Assembly (NCBI RefSeq): GCF_003688595.1
Contig: NZ_RCWT01000009.1
Location: forward strand, 372,001 to 436,000
Source: Sphingomonas sp. PP-F2F-G114-C0414
GTDB lineage: Bacteria; Pseudomonadota; Alphaproteobacteria; Sphingomonadales; Sphingomonadaceae
Direction of reading: 5' to 3'
Length of the DNA: 64,000 nucleotides
Shown here: positions 25,954-32,592 of the stretch, piece after piece
How the letters are laid out: each line of letters opens with the position of its first letter
Numbering within the stretch: the first letter of the stretch is position 1
Program-made: the position numbers and the translations under genes
The notes under the pieces: generated by a model
Seen by the model: the letters and a program-made list of their open reading frames with translations, nothing else
Told to the model about the DNA's origin: nothing
Database searches by the model: none

Positions 25954-26768
25954 CCTTGCAGACCATCATCGACGCCGCCTGGGACGACCGCGCGAACCTG
26001 GGACTCGATACCAGGGGCGAAATACGCGACGCCGTCGAGTCCGCTCTGGCGATGCTGGACGCGGGGACCGCGCGCGTTGCCGAGCCGACTGCTAACGGCT
26101 GGCAGGTGAACCAGTGGTTGAAGAAGGCGGTGCTGCTGTCGTTCCGGCTCAACGACAACGTCGTGATCGACGGTGGTTCGGCGGGTGCTCCGGGGTTCGA
26201 CAAGGTGCCGTCGAAGTTCGCCGGCTGGGGCGAGGCGGAGTTCCGCGCGGCGGGTATCCGCGTCGTGCCGGGCGCGGTCGCGCGGCGTGGGAGCTTCATC
26301 GCCAAGGGTGCGATCCTGATGCCGAGCTTCGTCAACATCGGCGCCTATGTCGGCGAGGGGACAATGGTCGACGCGTGGGCGACGGTCGGGTCGTGCGCGC
26401 AGATCGGCAGGAACGTGCATCTGTCGGGCGGCGCCGGCATCGGCGGCGTGCTCGAGCCGTTGCAGGCCGATCCGGTCATCATCGGTGACGGCGCCTTCAT
26501 CGGCGCGCGGGCGGAAGTGGCCGAGGGCGTCCGCGTCGGCGAGGGCGCGGTGCTGTCGATGGGCGTGTATCTGGGCGCCTCGACCAAGATCGTCGACCGC
26601 GCGACCGGCGAAGTGTTCAAGGGCGAAGTGCCGCCGTACGCGGTGGTCGTGCCGGGCTCGATCGGTGGCGGGGACGGGAAACCGGCCTTGTATTGCGCCG
26701 TGATTGCCAAACGGGTCGACGCGCAAACCCGCTCGAAGACCAGCATCAACGACCTGCTCAGGGACTGA
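25950..26768 (+). CDS. dapD: 2,3,4,5-tetrahydropyridine-2,6-dicarboxylate N-succinyltransferase
   Basis: Succinylates tetrahydrodipicolinate in the succinylase branch of lysine and meso-diaminopimelate synthesis, feeding peptidoglycan. 272 aa. The N-terminal helical domain ends around [15 protein letters not shown] left-handed beta-helix of hexapeptide repeats follows ([40 protein letters not shown]). The C-terminus is [19 protein letters not shown]. The start is the ATG that overlaps the HAD stop; a longer frame from 25845 lies within that gene. Length and motifs are complete. Confidence 0.96.
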   Translation: MTLQTIIDAAWDDRANLGLDTRGEIRDAVESALAMLDAGTARVAEPTANGWQVNQWLKKAVLLSFRLNDNVVIDGGSAGAPGFDKVPSKFAGWGEAEFRAAGIRVVPGAVARRGSFIAKGAILMPSFVNIGAYVGEGTMVDAWATVGSCAQIGRNVHLSGGAGIGGVLEPLQADPVIIGDGAFIGARAEVAEGVRVGEGAVLSMGVYLGASTKIVDRATGEVFKGEVPPYAVVVPGSIGGGDGKPALYCAVIAKRVDAQTRSKTSINDLLRD

Positions 26769-26829
26769 TCGGGTCGACAATGCTGCGACTGCTGCCTATC
26801 CCCGCCGAAACATTCCGAGGAGAAATATT

Positions 26830-27801
26830 TTGACCGCTGCCGCAAGCCAGGTTCTCGACCGCGTTCTCGTCCTCGAAATGGTCCGCGTGACCGAAGCTGC
26901 GGCGATCGCCGCGTCCACGCTCGTCGGTCGTGGCGACGAGAAGGCGGCGGATGCGGCCGCGGTCGAGGCGATGCGCGAGGCGCTCAACTCGCTGTACATG
27001 GACGGCACGGTCGTGATCGGCGAGGGCGAGCGCGACGAGGCCCCGATGCTGTTCATCGGCGAGAAGGTCGGCTCGGCGATCGGCAAGGGCCCGAAGATCG
27101 ACATCGCGCTCGATCCGCTCGAAGGCACGACGATCTGCGCGACCGCGGGGCCGAACAGCCTTGCCGTGCTGGCGATCGCCGAAGAGGGCGGGCTGCTCAA
27201 CGCGCCCGACGTCTACATGGACAAGATCGCGGTCGGGCCGGGCTATCCCGAGGGCATCATCGATCTCGACAAGACGCCGACCGAGAACATCATGGCGGTC
27301 GCTGCGGCCAAGGGCGTGCCGGCGCGCGACCTGATCGTGTGCGTGCTCGACCGGCCGCGTCACGAGGCGCTGATCGCCGAACTGCGCAAGGTCGGCTGCG
27401 GAATCATGCTGATCGGCGACGGCGATGTCGCCGGCGTGATCGCGACGTCGGATCCTGAGACCACGGTGGACGTGTACATGGGGTCCGGTGGAGCGCCCGA
27501 GGGCGTGCTGGCGTGCGCGGCGCTGCGCTGCGTTGGCGGGCAGTTCAAGGGGCGGTTGCTGTTCCGCAACGACGACGAGCGCGGGCGTGCGGCGAAGTGG
27601 GGGATCACCGATCTCGACAAGCAGTATGACCTGTCCGAGCTGGCGAAGGGCGACTGCATCTTCGCGGCGACCGGCGTGACCGATGGCTCTTTGCTGGCGG
27701 GCGTGAAGCGGAAGAAGGGCAAGATGACCACCGAGAGCGTTGTGATGCGCGCGTCTTCGGGGACCGTGCGTTGGGTCAAGGGCGAGCATCGCACGGCCTG
27801 A
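26830..27801 (+). CDS. glpX: Class II fructose-1,6-bisphosphatase GlpX
   Basis: Gluconeogenic phosphatase producing fructose 6-phosphate. 323 aa. Typical GlpX blocks: RVTEAAAIAASTLVGRGDE, MDGTVVIGEGERDEAPML (metal site), DIALDPLEGTTICATAGPNS and GSGGAPEGVLAAA-like GSGGAPEGVLACAAL. The start is TTG at 26830: GAGGAGA lies seven bases before it and the only upstream in-frame ATG (26704) sits inside dapD in another frame. It is 61 nt after dapD, probably in the same transcript. An R1 repeat follows 36 nt after the stop. Confidence 0.94.
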   Translation: MTAAASQVLDRVLVLEMVRVTEAAAIAASTLVGRGDEKAADAAAVEAMREALNSLYMDGTVVIGEGERDEAPMLFIGEKVGSAIGKGPKIDIALDPLEGTTICATAGPNSLAVLAIAEEGGLLNAPDVYMDKIAVGPGYPEGIIDLDKTPTENIMAVAAAKGVPARDLIVCVLDRPRHEALIAELRKVGCGIMLIGDGDVAGVIATSDPETTVDVYMGSGGAPEGVLACAALRCVGGQFKGRLLFRNDDERGRAAKWGITDLDKQYDLSELAKGDCIFAATGVTDGSLLAGVKRKKGKMTTESVVMRASSGTVRWVKGEHRTA

Positions 27802-27836
27802 TTTGGCTTGCCAGCGAACGGGTTTCGCCAGCTGAC

Positions 27837-27943
27837 ACCACCCCGGCGAAGGCCGGGGCCCAGGTGGAAAGGTCGGAGTAACGGAGCGTTGTCCGCAGTT
27901 AGCAACGTCCCCCAACTGGGCCCCGGCCTTCGCCGGGGTGGTG
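27837..27943. repeat. R1-type palindromic repeat after glpX
   Basis: CACCACCCCGGCGAAGGCCG at the left, CGGCCTTCGCCGGGGTGGTG at the right, with CAGGTGG and CAACTGG inside. It stands between the convergent glpX and ABC permease genes together with an R3 repeat (27974). Confidence 0.9.
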
Positions 27944-27973
27944 CCTTCGGTGGAATGTCGCACCAGCCAACCA

Positions 27974-28029
27974 TGTTTCCCTGCGAAGGCGGGGACCCAG
28001 ACTGGGCTCCCACCTTTGTGGGAGAACAA
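27974..28029. repeat. R3-type palindromic repeat
   Basis: TTTCCCTGCGAAGGCGGGGA pairs imperfectly with CCCACCTTTGTGGGAGAACA. A diverged copy of the R3 family. Confidence 0.75.
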
Positions 28030-28073
28030 GGGCGACCGAACTTACACTACCGACCTGGTCGGCCTTCGCCCGG

Positions 28074-28853
28074 TCAGTTCTTCATCCGCCAGCCGGTCTT
28101 GAAGATCCAGGCGATCGCGATCAGGCATGCCGCGAGGAAGCCCGCCGTCACCGCGAGGCTGACCCCGACCGCGACGTCGCCGACCCCGAAGAAGCTCCAG
28201 CGGAAGCCGCTGACCAGGTAGACGACCGGGTTGAACAGGCTAAACGTCCGCCACGGCTGGGGCAGCATGTCGATCGAGTAGAACGCGCCGCCGAGGAACG
28301 TCAGCGGCGTGATCAGCAGCGCGGGGACGAAGTTCAGTTGCTCGAAGCCGTTGGCCCAGACGCCGATGATGAACCCGAACAGGCTGAACGCCACGGCCGT
28401 CAGGATCAGGAACGCGATCATTGCGAACGGATGTTCGATCCGCAGTGGTACGAAGAACGAGGCGGTCGCGAGGATGATCAGCCCGAGGATTACCGACTTG
28501 GTGGTCGCCGCGCCGACATAGCCGATCACCATCTCCATCGCCGACACGGGCGCCGACAACAGCTCGTAGATCGTCCCGGTGAACTTCGGGAAGTAGATGC
28601 CGATCGATGCGTTCGAAATGCTCTGCGTGAGCAGCGACAGCATGATCAGGCCGGGAACGATGAAGCTGCCATAGCCGACGCCGCCGACCTGTTGCATGCG
28701 GCTGCCGATCGCGCCGCCGAAGACGATGAAATAGAGTGAGGTGGTGAGGACGGGCGTGACGAGGCTCTGCCACAGGGTGCGCAATGCGCGCGCCATTTCG
28801 AAGCGGTAGATCGCCCAGATGCCATGTCTGTTTAGAAGGGGGGGAGTATTCAT
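28074..28853 (-). CDS. ABC-2 type transporter permease
   Basis: 259 aa with six hydrophobic segments (about 27-47, 60-82, 105-130, 140-162, 172-192 and 225-248). Motifs of ABC-2 exporters: [42 protein letters not shown] and [20 protein letters not shown] near the end. Its ATG overlaps the stop of the ATPase gene (4 nt), so the two form one exporter. Substrate unknown; the shape resembles NodJ/YadH-type permeases, which export lipo-oligosaccharides or drugs. Confidence 0.93.
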   Translation of the reverse strand: MNTPPLLNRHGIWAIYRFEMARALRTLWQSLVTPVLTTSLYFIVFGGAIGSRMQQVGGVGYGSFIVPGLIMLSLLTQSISNASIGIYFPKFTGTIYELLSAPVSAMEMVIGYVGAATTKSVILGLIILATASFFVPLRIEHPFAMIAFLILTAVAFSLFGFIIGVWANGFEQLNFVPALLITPLTFLGGAFYSIDMLPQPWRTFSLFNPVVYLVSGFRWSFFGVGDVAVGVSLAVTAGFLAACLIAIAWIFKTGWRMKN

Positions 28854-29779
28854 GCGCGTTCTCCGACGAGATCGACGAAGATGTCTTCGAGGCTCGATTT
28901 GCTGGTTTCGAGATCCTTGAAGCCGATGCCGAGTTCGCTGAGCTTGCGCAGCAACGACGGGATCCCGGTGTGGTCGGCCTGCGCGTCGAACACGTAGCGG
29001 AGGCGCTTGCCGTCGTCTTCCAGCGACAGGTCCCAGTCGGTGAGGTCGGCGGGGATCGCTGTCATCGGATCCTGGAGCGCGATGTCCAACTCGCGCTTGC
29101 CTAGCTTCTTCATCAACGACGCCTTGTCGTCGACGAGGAGCAGCTTGCCCTTGTTGATGACGCCGACGCGGTCAGCCATTTCCTCGGCTTCCTCGATGTA
29201 ATGCGTCGTCAGGATGATCGTCGTACCGCCTTCGCGCAGGCGGTGGACGAGCTTCCACATGTCGCGGCGGAGCGCCACGTCGACGCCTGCGGTGGGCTCG
29301 TCGAGGAACAGGATTTCGGGTTCGTGCGCGAGCGCTTTCGCGATCAGCACGCGGCGCTTCATGCCGCCCGAGAGTTCGCGGATCTTCGCGTCGCGCTTGT
29401 CCCAGAGCGAGAGGTCTCGGAGCACCTGTTCGATGTAATCGCTGTGCCCCGAGCGGCCGAAGAGGCGGCGGCTGAAGGTGACGGTGGCGAGCACCGTCTC
29501 GAACATGTCGACGTTGAGTTCCTGCGGCACGAGGCCGATGCGGCTGCGCGCCTGCTTATAGTCGCGGATCGCGTCGTAGCCGGCGACCTTGATCGTGCCG
29601 GCGGACGGCGTGACGATGCCGCAGATGATGCTGATGAGCGTCGTCTTGCCCGCGCCGTTGGGGCCGAGGAGGGCGAAGATCTCGCCTTTCTGGATGTCGA
29701 GGTCGACGGGGTGGAGGGCGGTGGTGCCGCTCTTGTAGGTCTTGGTGACGCCCGCGATGGACAGGATCGGTTCGGTCAT
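28850..29779 (-). CDS. ABC transporter ATP-binding protein
   Basis: 309 aa. Walker [10 protein letters not shown] (about 44-52), Q-loop in [13 protein letters not shown], signature [20 protein letters not shown], Walker [13 protein letters not shown] and the H-loop [21 protein letters not shown]-terminal extension of about 75 residues follows the fold, as in CcmA/YadG-type exporters. Start at ATG 29779, with AAGGGGTG upstream; a GTG two codons earlier is possible. Forms an exporter with the permease downstream. Confidence 0.95.
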   Translation of the reverse strand: MTEPILSIAGVTKTYKSGTTALHPVDLDIQKGEIFALLGPNGAGKTTLISIICGIVTPSAGTIKVAGYDAIRDYKQARSRIGLVPQELNVDMFETVLATVTFSRRLFGRSGHSDYIEQVLRDLSLWDKRDAKIRELSGGMKRRVLIAKALAHEPEILFLDEPTAGVDVALRRDMWKLVHRLREGGTTIILTTHYIEEAEEMADRVGVINKGKLLLVDDKASLMKKLGKRELDIALQDPMTAIPADLTDWDLSLEDDGKRLRYVFDAQADHTGIPSLLRKLSELGIGFKDLETSKSSLEDIFVDLVGERA

Positions 29780-29844
29780 TGGCACCCCTTTTTGTGAGGG
29801 GAAGATGGGGGTGGTGGGGTGCGAAAGTAAGGGCCCCCACCCTG

Positions 29845-29922
29845 TTCTCCTGCGAACGCAGGAGCCCAGGATACCGGGCGTTGCGCTTTGTAACCCTGGG
29901 CTCCTGCGTTCGCAGGAGAACG
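29845..29922. repeat. Palindromic intergenic repeat, R3-related
   Basis: TTCTCCTGCGAACGCAGGAG and CTCCTGCGTTCGCAGGAGAA are a nested inverted pair around CCCAGGATACCGGGCG..CCCTGGG. It sits 2 bases from the stop of the downstream DsbA-fold gene. Confidence 0.85.
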
Positions 29923-29923
29923 G

Positions 29924-30634
29924 TTAGCCCGCGCGGGCTGCGGCGACGGCTTTTTGGAGGTCCTCCAGCGGTAGCGCCCCCGACAACACGCGGTCGCCCA
30001 CCACCCAGCTTGGCGTACCGGTCATGCCGAGCTTGGCGGCGGTTTCCATGTTCTTGGCGATCTCGGCGTCGGCGGTCTTGGTGAAGCTTGCCTGCGTGGT
30101 GTCGACCCCGGCCTTACTCGCAGCCGCTGCGATCGAGGCGTCGCTGACGGGGCCGCCGGCGTAGAGCGCGTCGTGGAAGGTGGCGAACTTGCCCTGTTGC
30201 GCGGCGGCGAGGCTGGCGCGCGCGGCGATGCGGCTTTCGGCGCTGAGGATCGGGAGTTCGCGGAAGACGACGCGGACTTTCGCGTCGGCGGCGATCAGCT
30301 TGGCGATCATCGGCAGGCTCGCGCGGCAGTATCCGCAATTATAATCGAAATATTCGACCAGCGTGACGTCGCCCTTGGGGTTGCCGGCCCAGGCGCTGCC
30401 GAACGGCGTGACGATCGCGTCGCGGTTGGCGGTGACGGTCTTGCCCGACTCGCGGTCGCGCAGTTTCTCCATCGCCTCGGGGAGGATTTCGGGGTGCGCC
30501 AGCACATAGTCGTGGACGATCGATTCGACCTGTGCGCGCTCGACGCCGCCGCCCTGGCGGTCATAGCCCCAGACCGCGAGGCCTCCGATGACGGCGCCCG
30601 CGACGGCAATCGCGGGGAATGTAAGTTTGCTCAT
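29924..30634 (-). CDS. DsbA-fold thiol oxidoreductase (CGYC)
   Basis: 236 aa. The N-terminus is a signal anchor (residues 5-24, FPAIAVAGAVIGGLAVWGY). A helical DsbA/ScsC-type N-terminal stalk contains VESIVHDYVLAHPEILPEAM, the 'copper-resistance/Com1' type. The active site is C100-G-Y-C103 (VEYFDYNCGYCRASL), with cis-Pro in TGTPSWVVGD. The stalk suggests an oligomerising isomerase-like or Com1-like protein. Its start overlaps the M48 protease stop (ATGA-type), so it is co-transcribed behind that envelope quality-control gene. Confidence 0.92.
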   Translation of the reverse strand: MSKLTFPAIAVAGAVIGGLAVWGYDRQGGGVERAQVESIVHDYVLAHPEILPEAMEKLRDRESGKTVTANRDAIVTPFGSAWAGNPKGDVTLVEYFDYNCGYCRASLPMIAKLIAADAKVRVVFRELPILSAESRIAARASLAAAQQGKFATFHDALYAGGPVSDASIAAAASKAGVDTTQASFTKTADAEIAKNMETAAKLGMTGTPSWVVGDRVLSGALPLEDLQKAVAAARAG

Positions 30635-31986
30635 TTGCGGCGCTTATACTGCTTGGGATTGTCGTCCATCTCGTTCTGCGCGGCCATCGCGATATCCTGT
30701 GCGCGGATCCAGTCGGTGGTGTTCGCCGGGATGTTCGCGAGCGCATATTGTGCGCTCGCCGAGGCGGTCCGCATGTCGCCGCCCATGCTGGCGCGCTCGG
30801 CGGTGGCGAGCGCGGCGCGGGCGGTGTCGCCGGTGAGTTCGTAGACAGTGCCGAGCTGCATCCAGGCGAACGGGTTCTGGTCGTCGCGGCCGACTGCGGT
30901 GCGCAGGACCCTGGTCGCCTCGGGGTAGTTCGCCTTGTTCTCGGTCGCGATGAGCGCGTGGCCGAAGGTGGTGGCGATCAGCGGGTTGTTGCGCGAACCC
31001 TCCGTGGCTTCGCGCAGGGGGACCAGCGACTCGGTCGGCTTGCCCGCCTCCAGCAGGATCTGACCCTTGATCTCGAGGAAATACGGGTCGGTGGGCTCGG
31101 CTTTTACGAGCGCGTTGGCCTCGGCGTCGGCTTTCTCCGGGTAGCCGGCTTTGTGATAGGCATAGGCGCGGGCGTAGTGCGCGTAGATCGACTGGTTGCT
31201 GGGCGGGTAGGCTTGCAGTGTCTGGTCGGCGGGCATGACGTAGCCGGCGAGTTTGGCCTTCACGCGGCGGAAGCGTTCTTCCAGTGCGGCGTCGGGTTTG
31301 TTGGCCCAGGCGGGCGAGGCTTGCAGGTCAGCGGTGAGGGTGGCGACGCGCTCGCCCGACAGCGGATGCGACTGCATGAACGGATCGATGTTGGCGGTGC
31401 CGAAGCGGTATTCCTGCTGCTGCAATTTCTTGAAGAAGCTGAGCATGCCGCGGCCGGAGACGTTGGCCTCGCGGAGGAATTTCGCGCCGGTGGCGTCGGC
31501 GGTCGATTCCTGGACGCGGCTGAACGAGAGGTAGCTGCCCATCGCCGCCTGCTGACCCGCCGCCATGATGCCGGCGCCCGCTTCACCGGAACCGGCCGCC
31601 ATCGCGGCGAGGCCGAGGACCATCGAGAGCAGGTACATGCCCATTGCCGGCTTGGTGCCGCGGTCGGCGAGGACGACATGGCCGTCGGCGATGTGGCCGA
31701 GCTCGTGCGCGATGACGCCCTGGACTTCGTTGGCGTTGTCGGCGGCCTGGATGAGGCCCGAGTGGACGTAGACGGTCTGGCCGCCGGCGACGAACGCGTT
31801 GATCGAGTCGTCGTTGATGAGGACGACCTTCACGTCGCGCGTCGAGAGCCCGGCGGCCTTGATCAGCGGGTTCGACATCTCCGCGAACATAGTCTCGGTC
31901 TCGGCATCGCGGAGGATCGACTGGGCCTGGAGGGGCGTCGTCCAGAGGAGGAGGGCGGTGGCTGCGGCGGCTACTAGGCGCTTCAT
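30631..31986 (-). CDS. M48 family metalloprotease with TPR domain (BepA-like)
   Basis: 451 aa from ATG 31986. Signal peptide residues 1-22 (ends TPLQAQ). The zinc motif is H94-E-L-G-H98 (VIAHELGHIADGH), and the third ligand is in ESTADATGAKFL. The C-terminal half (about 280-450) is a TPR array (IYAHYARAYAYHKAGYPEKA and later repeats). BepA in E. coli is a periplasmic chaperone-protease that assists LptD folding and degrades misassembled barrels; this layout matches. The upstream ORF extension to 32112 is not coding-like. An upstream repeated element lies 65 nt away. Confidence 0.92.
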   Translation of the reverse strand: MKRLVAAAATALLLWTTPLQAQSILRDAETETMFAEMSNPLIKAAGLSTRDVKVVLINDDSINAFVAGGQTVYVHSGLIQAADNANEVQGVIAHELGHIADGHVVLADRGTKPAMGMYLLSMVLGLAAMAAGSGEAGAGIMAAGQQAAMGSYLSFSRVQESTADATGAKFLREANVSGRGMLSFFKKLQQQEYRFGTANIDPFMQSHPLSGERVATLTADLQASPAWANKPDAALEERFRRVKAKLAGYVMPADQTLQAYPPSNQSIYAHYARAYAYHKAGYPEKADAEANALVKAEPTDPYFLEIKGQILLEAGKPTESLVPLREATEGSRNNPLIATTFGHALIATENKANYPEATRVLRTAVGRDDQNPFAWMQLGTVYELTGDTARAALATAERASMGGDMRTASASAQYALANIPANTTDWIRAQDIAMAAQNEMDDNPKQYKRRK

Positions 31987-32051
31987 TTTACGGGGTATCG
32001 TCGATTGGGGGCGGGGGGGCAATGGTCGTGCGGTCGGGCGTGCGGTGGAGT

Positions 32052-32148
32052 GAAGTATAGGAAGTGCAGACGCTCGGAGCTGTTTTGCGGTTGGTGGGAG
32101 TGTGGGTGGCATTGGGGGAGGGGAGCAGGGTTTGGGTGTGTAGGACAG
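32052..32148 (-). promoter_or_regulatory. Repeated upstream element, copy C (before the M48 protease)
   Basis: On the minus strand: TGTCCTACA (32147-32139), 64 bases, then AGCGTCTGCACTT (32074-32062) with tandem 9-mers CTGCACTTC/CTATACTTC. GCAAAACAGCTCCG precedes. It ends 65 nt before the M48 start. The second 9-mer includes TATACT, which could serve as a -10 box. Confidence 0.5.
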
Positions 32149-32230
32149 GGGTTTGAGGGGGGCATTACGGGTTGCTACGCCGGCTGTCGGCCACTTCCCC
32201 GGCTATCGGTTTCCTCCCTGGCTATCAGGG

Positions 32231-32338
32231 CACCGCCCCGGCGGAGGCCGGGGTCCAATTGGGGGACCGGGCTAACTGAGGGTGGCGCTTCGTTATTGCC
32301 ACCTTTCCACTTGGGCCCCGGCCTTCGCCGGGGTGGTT
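32231..32338. repeat. R1-type palindromic repeat
   Basis: CACCGCCCCGGCGGAGGCCG at the left and CCGGCCTTCGCCGGGGTGGT at the right; the centre is more diverged than in other copies. Confidence 0.85.
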
Positions 32339-32406
32339 GTGGATGGGGGAGTTCGGCGTGCGTCACTCCGGCGCTGGAACCCAAACCTCGTATCGCCCCC
32401 GTGTCG

Positions 32407-32463
32407 TGTTCACCCGCGAAGGCGGGTGCCCAGTCTGGGTCCCCGCCTTCGCGGGGATACAAG
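32407..32463. repeat. R3-type palindromic repeat
   Basis: TTCACCCGCGAAGGCGGGTG and CCCCGCCTTCGCGGGGATAC around CCCAGTCTGGG. Confidence 0.85.
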
Positions 32464-32537
32464 CTTTTCTCGTTCGCCACGTGAGGCATTGGGCGCTCAC
32501 GGATATCGTGCTGCCGGAGGATCGCTTCCCCACAGAC

Positions 32538-32573
32538 GAAAACGGGCGCGGCCTTTCGGTCGCGCCCGTTTCT
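32538..32573 (-). terminator. Rho-independent terminator of rne
   Basis: A perfect 10-bp stem, AACGGGCGCG (32541-32550) and CGCGCCCGTT (32561-32570), with a 10-base loop. On the minus strand the right arm ends CGTTTTCG. It lies 20 bases past the rne stop. Confidence 0.85.
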
Positions 32574-32592
32574 TTAGTTACAGCGTCCGGCG

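Larger units (their letters stand above)
31987..32592. other. Long intergenic region between M48 protease and rne
   Basis: 606 bases with no supported gene. From left to right it holds the M48 promoter side with the repeated element (32052-32148), an R1 repeat (32231), an R3 repeat (32407) and the rne terminator (32541). The stretch 32000-32050 is a G-rich run on the plus strand. Confidence 0.6.
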
